From Schlesneria sphaerica (lineage in GTDB: Bacteria > Planctomycetota > Planctomycetia > Planctomycetales > Planctomycetaceae), in assembly GCF_044336245.1 (NCBI RefSeq), contig NZ_CP172346.1, positions 5,890,001 through 5,954,000 of the forward strand: a stretch of DNA of 64,000 nucleotides, written 5' to 3'. The notes beneath the pieces are model-generated. The model was not told where the DNA came from, searched no databases, and was given only the letters and a program-made list of their open reading frames with translations. A program made the position numbers and the translations under genes. This document shows positions 1 to 9,094 of the stretch, one piece after another. Each line of letters begins with the position of its first letter. Position 1 is the stretch's first letter.

Positions 1-122
1 TGGTCATCCTTCATCAGGGTGGGCGGCGGCTGTGGGCGAAGCGGACCGTCTCGATAAGATATTGTTGGGGCGTTCAACGTTGGATACCCCCTAAACTCAG
101 AATGTTCAGAAGGAACGTCGAT

Positions 123-1505
123 ATGTCGACCGCTGAAGCGACAAAGTCCAAGACAGCCGATTCCACCAAGAGCGCGTCGAGCGCGCGTCTTCCCTACAAG
201 GTAAAGGACATTGGGCTTGCCGATTTTGGTCGCAAGGAAATTGAAATCGCTGAAAACGAAATGCCGGGTTTGATGGCACTTCGTGAGCGCTATGGCAAGA
301 CCAAGCCCCTCAAGGGAGCTCGAATTGCCGGCTGTCTGCACATGACCATTCAGACTGCAGTGCTGATCGAAACACTGGTTGAACTGGGTGCGGACGTCAC
401 CTGGAGCAGTTGCAACATCTTCTCGACCCAGGACCATGCTGCCGCGGCAATCGCTGCTGCCGGGATTCCGGTTTACGCCTGGAAGGGGATGACCAACGAA
501 GAATTCGACTGGTGCATTGAACAGACCCTCTACTTCCCGGACGGTCAGCCACTCAACATGATCCTCGACGACGGCGGTGACCTCACGTCGATGGTTCATC
601 AAAAGTTTCCCGAGTTGCTTAAGGGCATCAAGGGCCTCAGCGAAGAAACCACTACCGGGGTTCATCGACTCGTTCAGATGCACGAACGTGGCGAGCTGAA
701 GGTTCCAGCTATCAATATCAATGACTCGGTTACCAAGAGCAAATTCGACAACCTGTATGGATGTCGCGAATCGCTCGCAGACGGGATCAAGCGAGCAACC
801 GACGTGATGCTCGCCGGCAAGGTCTGCGTCGTGGCTGGTTATGGCGATGTCGGTAAAGGCTGTGCCATCTCGATGCAGCGTTACGGCGCTCGCGTTATCG
901 TGACGGAAATCGATCCGATTTGCGCTCTTCAGGCAGCAATGGAAGGTTTCGAAGTCACGACGATGGAAGAAGCCGCTGCGCAAGGAAACATTTTCGTCAC
1001 GACCACCGGTTGCTGTGACATTGTTCGCGGCGAGCACATCGAGAAGATGCCGAACGACGCCATCATCTGTAACATCGGGCACTTCGACCTCGAAATCGAT
1101 GTCGCCTGGCTGGAAGAGCAGGTCAAGAACGGCAAAGCGACCAAGGTTAACGTCAAGCCAAGCGAAGTCGGTGCTGTTGATCGTTATACCTTTAAGTCCA
1201 CAGGGCACAGCGTGATCCTGCTGGCTCAGGGACGGCTCGTGAACCTCGGTTGTGCCACCGGCCATCCCTCGTTCGTGATGTCAAACAGCTTCACCAACCA
1301 GGTCCTGGCTCAGTTGGCTCTGTGGAACGACACCAGCCGCTACGCAGTCGGTGTCCACCGTCTGCCGAAAGAACTGGACGAAGAAGTCGCCCGGCTGCAC
1401 CTGGAAAAGATCGGTGTCAAGCTGTCGAAGCTGTCGGAAAAGCAGGCCAAGTACCTGGGCTTGCCGATCAATGGCCCCTTCAAGCCCGACCACTACCGCT
1501 ACTAA
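123..1505 (+). CDS. ahcY: Adenosylhomocysteinase (S-adenosyl-L-homocysteine hydrolase)
   Basis: The enzyme reversibly hydrolyses S-adenosylhomocysteine to adenosine and homocysteine, relieving product inhibition of methyltransferases in the cytosolic activated-methyl cycle. The protein is full length for the family (about 460 residues). It has the substrate-domain segment GCLHMTIQTAVLIETL, the NAD-binding stretch VVAGYGDVGKGCA and the family C-terminus KPDHYRY. I chose the ATG at 123 over the in-frame ATG at 102 because AGAAGGAA at 109-116 is well placed as a ribosome binding site for 123, whereas the upstream ATG has none. The gene is alone on this strand and ends in a strong terminator. I found no SAH or SAM riboswitch in the 122 bases upstream that are visible. 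Confidence 0.97.
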   Translation: MSTAEATKSKTADSTKSASSARLPYKVKDIGLADFGRKEIEIAENEMPGLMALRERYGKTKPLKGARIAGCLHMTIQTAVLIETLVELGADVTWSSCNIFSTQDHAAAAIAAAGIPVYAWKGMTNEEFDWCIEQTLYFPDGQPLNMILDDGGDLTSMVHQKFPELLKGIKGLSEETTTGVHRLVQMHERGELKVPAININDSVTKSKFDNLYGCRESLADGIKRATDVMLAGKVCVVAGYGDVGKGCAISMQRYGARVIVTEIDPICALQAAMEGFEVTTMEEAAAQGNIFVTTTGCCDIVRGEHIEKMPNDAIICNIGHFDLEIDVAWLEEQVKNGKATKVNVKPSEVGAVDRYTFKSTGHSVILLAQGRLVNLGCATGHPSFVMSNSFTNQVLAQLALWNDTSRYAVGVHRLPKELDEEVARLHLEKIGVKLSKLSEKQAKYLGLPINGPFKPDHYRY

Positions 1506-1595
1506 TTCGGACCTGAGGCTGTGGTCAGTATTCCGTACGACATTCATTTGAAGTCGGCGACTGACCTGTGCTCATCAGGGTCGGAGTGATTATCG

Positions 1596-1630
1596 CAAAG
1601 TCCAGCTCATCGAGCTGGACTTTGTTTTTT
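1596..1630 (+). terminator. Rho-independent terminator of ahcY
   Basis: A perfect 13-bp stem (1596-1608 with 1612-1624) has a 3-base loop and is followed directly by six T residues at 1625-1630. It lies 90 bases after the ahcY stop codon. Confidence 0.95.
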
Positions 1631-1633
1631 AAC

Positions 1634-1667
1634 CGCGCATTCAAACTACACGCGCATTCAAACTACA
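1634..1667. repeat. 17-bp perfect tandem duplication
   Basis: The 17-mer CGCGCATTCAAACTACA occurs twice with no spacer (1634-1650 and 1651-1667), just after the ahcY terminator. It is probably a local slippage or duplication event. No function is apparent. Confidence 0.9.
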
Positions 1668-1776
1668 TCAGTCAAGAGAATTGATTCCCTGATGTGGTCT
1701 CGGGGGGCGGAGCAGTTCAGGTGGCGCGGGAGCGGAACGGGGGTGCCTCTGGAACGACCGTCGTTCGAGGGGCGCA

Positions 1777-2850
1777 TCACGCGGGAACGCTGGTGCGGTC
1801 CCCGCGATGGCAGAGCTGCGCGACTGCGTACGCACAGGCCGCCTCGGCGATCCCGTCCGAGAACTTCTCCTTGAGCGAAATGATTTTGGCAGTCGCTGTT
1901 TTGCGGTTCTCCTTGACCAGCCGCCGAGCCAGGAACTCGCCTGAGCCTGAGACCAATACAGTCTGGCAGGGCGAAGATTGTCGTGCCAAGACCCGTTCCA
2001 GCGATCCTGCGAGCCTCTGTCGCTGAACATCTGCCAGAAATCTCGCCATCTCGATTGCTTCATTCTGAGAAATCGCGTTCCCATCACTGCATAACGTTCT
2101 CACGATGCGGTGCCGGGCTTCTGCTCGGGTGGCCGGTTTGCCGTTGGCCGTCTCCAGATCATTCGCATCTTCCGCGAGGTCACCAAGTAATAAGTAGAGG
2201 TCGAGAGTTGTCGCAAAAATCTCGGCGGCGAGTGGGCAATAGCCATCACGAAAAGGGACGCTATGAGCTAAGGCGCAAATGGGTGTGCGTCGAATGCCCG
2301 AATAACACAATTCGCCGCTCTGCAGTCGGCTCAGGTCCGTCAGTCCCAGTGAGACCGGCCTTCCCTCATGCAGGGGAATCAGATCGGTCGTCGTGGTGCC
2401 AATGTCGACAAGCAGACCGGAACCGGCTGGCGAGAATTGCCCACACCAGGTGGCCAACGCGTGCCAGTTCGCGGCGGCGACCGCTTCCGTCTGTTCGCGT
2501 GCCGTTTGGGCGTCGACGAACCGGCCTCGCGTCGTCCAGACGGACAGTTTTGCAGCCGGAGTCGCCAAGTCATGCGAAGTGGTCGCGTTGCTGAGATCAC
2601 GCATTCCCGCTTCGACAGAGTCGAGGATCGAGGTCACTCCTTCGGCTTTCGTTGTGAAGCAGTCAGCCAGTTCGGCAGTCATCGTCAAGGCAACTCCGTC
2701 GCACCCTGGAAAGGACCGAAGGATTGATGCCACTTCTGCGGCCAGGCGTTCCGGGTGGCGCCAGATGGCGAAGGGGCGACTGAGTGTTTGCCCCTGCTGA
2801 TCAGCCGCTTTGATATTAGCTCCGCCGATATCAAGTCCAACGATCGTCAT
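1777..2850 (-). CDS. MfnF-like hydantoinase/oxoprolinase-family protein (H4MPT/methanofuran-linked C1 pathway)
   Basis: The 357-residue protein has an actin-like ATPase fold signature: the N-terminal phosphate-1 motif IVGLDIGGANIKAA, a second phosphate motif LLVDIGTTTTDLIPL near residue 170, and VLVSGSGEFLA near residue 300. This pattern matches the hydantoinase/oxoprolinase-like family known as one_C_unchar_1, whose archaeal member MfnF joins two precursors in methanofuran biosynthesis. Planctomycetes and methylotrophs carry it with tetrahydromethanopterin C1 genes. Assignment to the family is fairly secure; the exact reaction in this organism is inference. The start ATG at 2850 leads directly into the phosphate-1 motif, so it cannot be much later. 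Upstream on the same strand lies a molybdopterin oxidoreductase of formate-dehydrogenase type, which fits C1 oxidation. Confidence 0.8.
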   Translation of the reverse strand: MTIVGLDIGGANIKAADQQGQTLSRPFAIWRHPERLAAEVASILRSFPGCDGVALTMTAELADCFTTKAEGVTSILDSVEAGMRDLSNATTSHDLATPAAKLSVWTTRGRFVDAQTAREQTEAVAAANWHALATWCGQFSPAGSGLLVDIGTTTTDLIPLHEGRPVSLGLTDLSRLQSGELCYSGIRRTPICALAHSVPFRDGYCPLAAEIFATTLDLYLLLGDLAEDANDLETANGKPATRAEARHRIVRTLCSDGNAISQNEAIEMARFLADVQRQRLAGSLERVLARQSSPCQTVLVSGSGEFLARRLVKENRKTATAKIISLKEKFSDGIAEAACAYAVAQLCHRGDRTSVPA

Positions 2851-3051
2851 GGAATGAATTGCCTCGGAACTACGTGACGGTGGGAGTTCTGGAATGTGGA
2901 TCGGACGCGGAACGGCGCGGGCTCGGCGAGTTGACCAGCGAAACTCTTACCGTCGCTACCCGTCATAACGTCCGCTTCGACGGCGGGGAAATGGACTCTC
3001 TCGCGTTTTCGATCGCCCACCTTCCAGATGGACAGAGCGAGAGAGGCGGAA

Positions 3052-5442
3052 TCACCGCAGCACAGGGACCTGCACGGGGAAACGCCCGGCCCTGCTCGGT
3101 TCGATCGAGATGATGACCGACTTGAAGGCAGGCGTTCGCGATCGGGGATCCGACGTGCGTGGTACCAGTACGTTACATTCGGGGTAGTACATCGCGGCAT
3201 TACCAGGACGAATTTTTTCGAAGGGGGTGGCGATGATGTCGACCATTTCTCCTGCGTTGCTTCGGACGGTCGTCTTCTGACCCGGCTTGAGGTGGAATCG
3301 ATCCAGGTCTTCCGGGTGCAGCAGGATCACGTACCGGCCTTCAATGCCTCGGTAGAGGTCGTAGTCTTCATAGACGACGGTATTGAACTGCCCTTCACTG
3401 CGAATCGTCATCAATCGCAGTTCGTTCGGTCCGCCGACCAGTTCCGGCAGCGGATGGACCCGCAATTGGGCTCGACCGGTCTTTGTCGGAAACTGAGGAG
3501 TGTGGAACGTGCGGCCGTCGAGCTGGAATTCTTTCTTCGTCTCGCCAATATCCTTGATCTGTTCAAAGCCGGGGACCACCTTGGCGATTGCTTCACGAAT
3601 TCGATTCGTGTTCCGCATCGATTCCCAGTCGATGGGACCCTCGTTGCCGAGAACGCCGCTGGCAATCGTCGCGATGATCTCAATCTCGCTCTTGAGCCCC
3701 ACGTGACGTGATGGGCCGCCGTCACTCAGGCGAATGAAGTTGAACATCGATTCCTGCGTTGTGGACTGCGGCTCTTCATCTCTCGCCAGCACGGGAAGAA
3801 TGATTGTTTCTTTCGCCAGTCCATGTGCATGGCCCGTGTTGAGCGTCGTATTGAGGTACACCAGCATGTCCAGTTTCGACAGAGCCTGTCTGGCGAAGGC
3901 CGCATCCGGATTGGACCCATAGAGGTTGCCTCCCAGACAGAAGCCGAATTTCAGTTCACCACGATCTGCCCCCTCCATACAGGCCAGAGTGTCGAGGCCT
4001 GGGGTGGTGGGAAGCTCCATGCCGAAGTGCGACTGCAGCTTGTCGAATATCGCCTGTTTCAATTGCGGGGTCACACCCATCGAACCAATCCCCTGCACGT
4101 TCGAATGCCCCCGAATCGGCAGCAGTCCTGCATTGGGGCGTCCGACCATCCCGCGCAAGAGGGCGAGGTTGGCGATCGCTTCGACGTTCTCCACCCCATA
4201 GGTGTGATGTGTGATTCCCATCGTCCAGGTGAAGACGACGTTTTCGGCAGCCGCGTAACGGGTGGCAATCGCTTGAATCGCCGGTGCGTCCACGCCGGAA
4301 CGAGTGTAGATCTCGTTCCAGTCCAGCTTCTGCAGATGGTCTTTCAGTTGAGGCCACTGATCACAGTAATTCTTCAGAAATTCTTCGTCATGCGCTCCCA
4401 TCTCGACAATCCGCTTGGCAATGCCAGAGAGCAGCGCCAGGTCCCCCCCAATGTGCGGCTGCACATAGAGCGAAGCGATTTTTGTCCCGAACATGAGGCT
4501 GAGCGGATCGCTGGGGATACTGAAGTTGACCAATCCGGTTTCTACAATCGGGTTGATGACGACGACGTGCCCGCCCCGACGCCGCAGGTGCTTCAGGGTC
4601 GACATCAATCGAGGATGGTTGCTTGCGGGGTTGCCGCCAATAATGAAAACCAGATCGGAATGTTCGAGATCGTCAAGAACCAGGGTGGCAGTGCCGGTGC
4701 CGAGCACGCTACCTAAGCCCACACCGCTGGCCTGATGACAGTAAAACGAACAGTTGTTGACGTTATTCGTTCCGAAGACACGCGCGAAAACCTGGAGCAG
4801 AAAACCTGCTTCGTTTGAACTGCGGCCACTGAAATACCAGAACGTTTCATTTGGTGAGACGACATGGGATGAATCCGCTCCGGACTTCAGGGATGAAGAA
4901 ACGGCTCTCCCCTGGCTGTCCGTCGGCAAGGGAGATGAGGGATCAGAGCTGGTCGCGGCTTTAGCGGGGTGTTCGCCGTTAGACGAGACTGTATTTGGCC
5001 CTGGTGCGGTGGGGACGTCGACCGAGGCCGCAGGCTTCAGCTTTGAGATAATCCGGGAGAAGGCCTCTTCCCAGGAGATCGGCTGATAGTAGTTTTCACC
5101 CTGCCGATGAAGGAGCGGTTGGGTGAGACGTCCGCTGGTCTCCAGTTCACGCGGCGAGAACGTCTGCAATTGCGGGATCGAGTAGGTTTTGAAAAACTCG
5201 GGTTTGATCGCTCCCTGCATGTCAGCGACCATGGCCTGCAACGATTTCTTGCAGACTTCGGGAAAGACGCCAAGCTCGTTGGCCATTCCTCCTTGTTGTC
5301 CACCCATTCCCAGTGCGCAGGTCTTACAGGCATTCTTCGACCGCATGGCCTTCCAGAGTTTCAAGAGGCCCCCTGCTTCGCGTGCCTTACTGAAGGTGTA
5401 CCGCACCGCTGGCCAACCACCGCCGGTTCGAACTCGTCGCAT
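3052..5442 (-). CDS. YdeP/FdhF-type molybdopterin oxidoreductase
   Basis: A 796-residue member of the formate dehydrogenase alpha-like family typified by E. coli YdeP. The hallmark N-terminus KNACKTCALGMGGQQGG sits near residues 37-52, with C39 and C42. It is followed by the molybdopterin-binding core (FWYFSGRSSNEAGFLLQ, GGNPASNHPR) and a C-terminal molydopterin dinucleotide-binding domain (RGRYVILLHPEDLDRF-like stretch). The substrate of this family is not firmly established; in E. coli YdeP is linked to acid resistance. The enzyme is presumably cytosolic, since there is no Tat signal. Oddly, residues about 138-198 (4849-5031) form a Ser/Pro/Ala-rich insertion between SWEEAFSRIISKL and the core, where relatives join directly. 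It lies upstream of the MfnF-like gene on the same strand with a 201-base gap. Confidence 0.9.
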   Translation of the reverse strand: MRRVRTGGGWPAVRYTFSKAREAGGLLKLWKAMRSKNACKTCALGMGGQQGGMANELGVFPEVCKKSLQAMVADMQGAIKPEFFKTYSIPQLQTFSPRELETSGRLTQPLLHRQGENYYQPISWEEAFSRIISKLKPAASVDVPTAPGPNTVSSNGEHPAKAATSSDPSSPLPTDSQGRAVSSSLKSGADSSHVVSPNETFWYFSGRSSNEAGFLLQVFARVFGTNNVNNCSFYCHQASGVGLGSVLGTGTATLVLDDLEHSDLVFIIGGNPASNHPRLMSTLKHLRRRGGHVVVINPIVETGLVNFSIPSDPLSLMFGTKIASLYVQPHIGGDLALLSGIAKRIVEMGAHDEEFLKNYCDQWPQLKDHLQKLDWNEIYTRSGVDAPAIQAIATRYAAAENVVFTWTMGITHHTYGVENVEAIANLALLRGMVGRPNAGLLPIRGHSNVQGIGSMGVTPQLKQAIFDKLQSHFGMELPTTPGLDTLACMEGADRGELKFGFCLGGNLYGSNPDAAFARQALSKLDMLVYLNTTLNTGHAHGLAKETIILPVLARDEEPQSTTQESMFNFIRLSDGGPSRHVGLKSEIEIIATIASGVLGNEGPIDWESMRNTNRIREAIAKVVPGFEQIKDIGETKKEFQLDGRTFHTPQFPTKTGRAQLRVHPLPELVGGPNELRLMTIRSEGQFNTVVYEDYDLYRGIEGRYVILLHPEDLDRFHLKPGQKTTVRSNAGEMVDIIATPFEKIRPGNAAMYYPECNVLVPRTSDPRSRTPAFKSVIISIEPSRAGRFPVQVPVLR

Positions 5443-5606
5443 TTTGAACGCCTTGGGAGAAGACTCGACTGTCGCAGGACGTGGGGATTGTACGTCACTG
5501 CAAGGGGGGGCTCAACCGGAACCCCGATCATCCGGCATGCGCATGGTGCGGAGATTCCTTGCGGAAGTGCTTCCGACGTCGGCAGTCCCACCTATCGACG
5601 CGCCGT

Positions 5607-7382
5607 TCAGTACGGATGTTCGGCCAGGATTCGAAGCAACTCGTTCACCGCTTCCGGGGTTCGGTGAATGTGCGTGTGTGTGGCCTTGATCTGCAGCTCG
5701 GTCTCTGCACGGCAGTGAACGGCACTGGAGAGTGGAACGACGCGATCCCCTGTTTCGAATCCGGTGGTCATGTAACCTGTTCCGGCAATGGTGTGAACTT
5801 TCACGTGGTCACTGATGGGCAGGTCGTCGACGGCTTGCGCGAGCGGATGTTCTGGCTCCAGCATGTCGATACTGTTGGGAAATCGCCAGAAGACTGACCA
5901 GCGGAAGACGCCCGGGTTCGAAACGATCAGTTGCTGATGCAGTCCATTCTCAAATGGCGATCGTCGGATCAGCGCAGAACTCCATCGTCCCGTGAGCCGG
6001 GATGCCAATGCCGAGCCCCGATGGGGCGTGGCGATGAAGACGACGCGTTGAACCTGCGGTAACGGCTCGAAGAAGAAGACCTTAGCGAGCTGCCGGCGGT
6101 ACTGATCGTTCATCTGGACCTGGTCCAGAGGGAGGTTGGCGATGGAATCCCAAAGATGAGTTCCGCTGCGGGTGACCTGCATTTTAGACACCAACCCTCC
6201 CATGCTATGGCCGACCAGCACCATCTGATGTCGGGAAGGATCATCGCCGTAGGCTGCCAGTTCGGCATCGGCTTCGCAAAGGGCTTGTCGCAGTTCGGCT
6301 GCTGCACGGAGAAAGTTTTTGCCTGTGGCATAATCGAATGCCCAGATCTGGTACCGCGCGTTGAACTCGGGATTTGCGCGGAGTTCATTCGCCATATCGA
6401 TCCACGTACGGGGGCTCGACATTAATCCATGGACGAATAGGACTGGAATCTTTCCCGGTTGATGGGGTTCAAAGAAGTACAGCCCTTCGGAATCGCGGTG
6501 TTCGTCGGGGCGGACGAACATTTCGAAGGGGGTGGGAACCGAACCCAGGCTCAGCTCTCGAAAAGCGAAGACCGCTGATGTATCTGTTGCGAGACCGGCC
6601 GTGCCGGACGGACCCGGAACTGCATGAGTCGTGTAGGGGTTCCACAACTCGAGCACGGCTGGCTGGCCCCCCGTCCCGTCATTGACTTGAGGTCTGAGAA
6701 GGGCTGTTGCGCTGAACGAAACGTGGCGAGGTAGAAAGCGATCGCCGGGACGTAATTCTGTTCGATTGCACTTGCGGACCACCAGCGGGGAGCCGAGTCC
6801 ATCCTGCCGGTGGTATCGCGACAATGAGGGAGACTCGTATTCGCCAATGGGATGGAGTTCTTCAAACTCTTCGGGTTCCCATGGAAAGCCCGTGGGAGCA
6901 ATCGGAATTCGTACCATTCCGACCTCGGTGGAGACATCGATTCCTTGGCCAGGAATCCAGCGACCGTAATGCTGGGCTGTTTCCAGCCAGCGGCCGATAG
7001 CATGTTTGTAGATGGCCTGCAGGTGCGGCGACGGTGGCTGAACGTTCCCAGGCTGGCCTGACGTCATCTGCTGCCAGGCGAGGATGGCGGTGTGGTAATA
7101 CAAGTCCGTGGCGTTTGCCTGGCCGAGTTGCTCCGCATGAGCCGCTGTCGCCAGAGCGATCTCTGCCGGGTTTCCCGTGACAGAAGTGGTCGAAGGGATC
7201 GGTGGCGACCGCCAAACGGCCGACCTGCCAGTCGCGCATCCCGACGAGGTTGCGAGGGAGAGGCAGAGGAATACGGCAAGCCAAGCGCGTGAACGACTCG
7301 TCCGGTATCCCGTCGTCGCGGGCCGACTTGCGAGCGCTGCGGCGTTAACCGATCGCGTCTGACAGTCCATTGTTTCCGGCAT
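5607..7382 (-). CDS. Putative lipoprotein alpha/beta hydrolase (PGAP1-like lipase/esterase)
   Basis: A 591-residue protein with an N-terminal hydrophobic segment (about residues 31-47) ending at a lipobox-like SSGC with C49, so probably a membrane-anchored exported lipoprotein. The C-terminal half is an alpha/beta hydrolase: the oxyanion-side motif VLFVHGL is at about residues 314-320 and the nucleophile elbow GHSMGG at 391-396 (S393). Asp and His candidates lie in the final 50 residues (GDRVVPLSSAVHC and THTHIHR). The roughly 260 residues between the lipobox and the hydrolase core match nothing I recognise. The substrate is unknown; the PGAP1/lipase resemblance suggests an ester or lipid. 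The start could be ATG 7382 or the in-frame ATG four codons later. Confidence 0.8.
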   Translation of the reverse strand: MPETMDCQTRSVNAAALASRPATTGYRTSRSRAWLAVFLCLSLATSSGCATGRSAVWRSPPIPSTTSVTGNPAEIALATAAHAEQLGQANATDLYYHTAILAWQQMTSGQPGNVQPPSPHLQAIYKHAIGRWLETAQHYGRWIPGQGIDVSTEVGMVRIPIAPTGFPWEPEEFEELHPIGEYESPSLSRYHRQDGLGSPLVVRKCNRTELRPGDRFLPRHVSFSATALLRPQVNDGTGGQPAVLELWNPYTTHAVPGPSGTAGLATDTSAVFAFRELSLGSVPTPFEMFVRPDEHRDSEGLYFFEPHQPGKIPVLFVHGLMSSPRTWIDMANELRANPEFNARYQIWAFDYATGKNFLRAAAELRQALCEADAELAAYGDDPSRHQMVLVGHSMGGLVSKMQVTRSGTHLWDSIANLPLDQVQMNDQYRRQLAKVFFFEPLPQVQRVVFIATPHRGSALASRLTGRWSSALIRRSPFENGLHQQLIVSNPGVFRWSVFWRFPNSIDMLEPEHPLAQAVDDLPISDHVKVHTIAGTGYMTTGFETGDRVVPLSSAVHCRAETELQIKATHTHIHRTPEAVNELLRILAEHPY

Positions 7383-7784
7383 TCATCCTTGTATTACCCG
7401 GTCCGGGAATTCATCGGATGGCATGAGCTCTCCAGCTTCGCTTTGTGGGCGAACCCCTGAGAGTTTGCCGTTCCGATTCATCTTCACTGTTTCTGGCGAG
7501 TTCTTCACGCCAATCTTTCCTGACTCCCAGTCCGAAACCCGCGAAGATAGGGGGACTTTTCAGGTCAGTAAAGATGAAGTGCCAACACGTTGCGTTTTGT
7601 CCTGAGTGAGGCGTGTCTTTGATTCCCGTAAGTCGGCCCTGATAACGGGGGGACCCGACTTCATCCTCCGGCGGCACTGCGATTGGCGATCGGCGGTTGA
7701 GTCGCCCAGGGCGGAAAGCGGAGCCACTTCTGGTACAGGGCACGTTTGCCGCCACCCCAGACGATTGCTATGATTCAGTTTCCC
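7383..7784. other. Intergenic region without a recognisable gene
   Basis: About 400 bases separate the divergent lipoprotein hydrolase gene and tRNA-Leu. Short open frames exist on both strands but none has a ribosome binding site or recognisable product. The promoters of both neighbours must lie here; no clear -35/-10 pair stood out. Confidence 0.6.
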
Positions 7785-7868
7785 GCGAGAGTGGCGAAAC
7801 TGGCAGACGCGCTGGATTTAGGATCCTGTACCTTAATCGGTGTGGGGGTTCGACTCCCCCCTCTCGCA
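7785..7868 (+). tRNA. tRNA-Leu (anticodon UAG)
   Basis: The acceptor stem GCGAGAG (7785-7791) pairs with CTCTCGC (7861-7867) and the discriminator base is A, as expected for leucine tRNAs. A D-arm (GCG...CGC), a seven-base anticodon loop TTTAGGA with anticodon UAG, a long class II variable arm (ACC/GGT stem) and a T-arm GGGGG-TTCGACT-CCCCC are all visible. CCA is not encoded. The anticodon stem has one apparent U-U mismatch. Confidence 0.95.
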
Positions 7869-8230
7869 TTTTTCCGCATGCCGCTCGATATCCTTGATTG
7901 GCAACAGCTCCCCGTGATTCGTCCCGGGGAGTTTTTTTACACCCATCTGCGACTTCTCTCTGCGACTTCGCGCGGCTGGCTCATGCTTGGGAGTGGAACC
8001 TCAAGCCTGACACTCCCGAGGTGCGTTCAAACCCCCTGCGACTGAGACCGCATGGTTGCTCTCTGATGTCGCGCGATTCTTGAGCAGGCTTCGTCGATCG
8101 CGCCACTATGCTCGGCCGCCACTGCGCCTGCAATCCGTGGACATGAAACGATCTGAGAGTAAAACGTCGCCGCCGAAAGGCCGGCCGCGCTGTCTGACGC
8201 GGCCAGACTGTGCCACACGTTCTGCTCGAA
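7869..8230. other. Intergenic region between tRNA-Leu and carbonic anhydrase
   Basis: Apart from the terminator at 7908-7938 I see no supported feature here. The open frames present are short, lack ribosome binding sites and mirror neighbouring high-GC sequence. Confidence 0.6.
7908..7938 (+). terminator. Rho-independent terminator downstream of tRNA-Leu
   Basis: CTCCCCG (7908-7914) pairs with CGGGGAG (7925-7931) across a 10-base loop and is followed by seven T residues (7932-7938). Confidence 0.9.
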
Positions 8231-8938
8231 TTACGATTTCTTCCTGGCACGCGAGCGAGCGGGCTGCGCGGGGGCCTTGCGAGGATTGGCGACGTTGCGC
8301 TTGCTGGCTTCGTGAGGGGCGAGGCCGTTGAGCGGCGCGAAACCGCCGTCTTTGGTCGAGTAGGCGTGAACTTCACCCGTTTCCATCTGATAGATCCAGG
8401 CATGCAGTTGCAGTTCACCTCGTTGCAGCTTGACGGCGACAGCGGGATGAGTCTGGAGATTTTCGATCTGCACAAGCACGTGCTCGCGGATCGCGATTTC
8501 GAGCAGTTCCCGTCCGTGGTACTTTGAGTAATTTTCTTCGACGATCAGGCGAGTTGCCTCTGCGTGCGACAGCCAGCCCCGCACCAGTGGCAGCTTCTTC
8601 ATGCTGTCGGGCTGAAGCATGGCTGAGATTGCCCCGCAGCCAGAGTGACCGCAGATGATGATGTCCTTAACGCCGAGAGCCGTCACCGCATATTCGATGG
8701 TGGCGGGTTCGCCTCCATTCGATGCTCCGTGAGAGGGGACGATGTTTCCTGCGTTCCTCAGAACGAACAACTCGCCCGGCTGGGCCTGCATAATAATCGA
8801 GGGGTCAACCCGCGAGTCAGAACAGCCGATAAACAAGGCACTGGGGTGTTGCCCCGAGACGAGCGTCTCGAAGAATTCTCGCTCGTTTTGAAAGACGTTT
8901 GTGTGGAACTGGTGGATGCCCGTCAGCAACTGATCCAT
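8231..8938 (-). CDS. can: Beta-class carbonic anhydrase
   Basis: The enzyme interconverts CO2 and bicarbonate in the cytosol using zinc. All metal and catalytic residues of the beta class are present: C39, D41 and R43 in the motif CSDSRVDP, and H98 and C101 in GHSGCGA. The 235-residue length is slightly above the usual 200-225 because of a C-terminal tail rich in Ala, Arg and Lys. The gene appears monocistronic; the next minus-strand gene upstream is a small exported protein 156 bases away. Confidence 0.96.
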   Translation of the reverse strand: MDQLLTGIHQFHTNVFQNEREFFETLVSGQHPSALFIGCSDSRVDPSIIMQAQPGELFVLRNAGNIVPSHGASNGGEPATIEYAVTALGVKDIIICGHSGCGAISAMLQPDSMKKLPLVRGWLSHAEATRLIVEENYSKYHGRELLEIAIREHVLVQIENLQTHPAVAVKLQRGELQLHAWIYQMETGEVHAYSTKDGGFAPLNGLAPHEASKRNVANPRKAPAQPARSRARKKS

Positions 8939-9094
8939 CGTGAGGATTCTTCTGGAAAGAGGGTGATTGCCATCGGCAACCTGAGAAATGACCGCGCGCG
9001 ATTATTCTCGAAGAACCTGATGATGACGGGTTCCGCCGTTTGCCACGAAGGCTTGGCAGGTCAGGACGAGAAGAGTCGCACACGGTGATTCAGG

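Noticed and set aside
1..122. SAH or SAM riboswitch before ahcY
   Set aside because: The visible leader lacks the conserved core of known SAH and SAM classes. Only a short GGGG...CCCC hairpin (about 66-89) is present.
3823..4716. 297-codon plus-strand frame inside the YdeP-like gene
   Set aside because: Antisense to a well supported oxidoreductase core; no ribosome binding site and no recognisable product.
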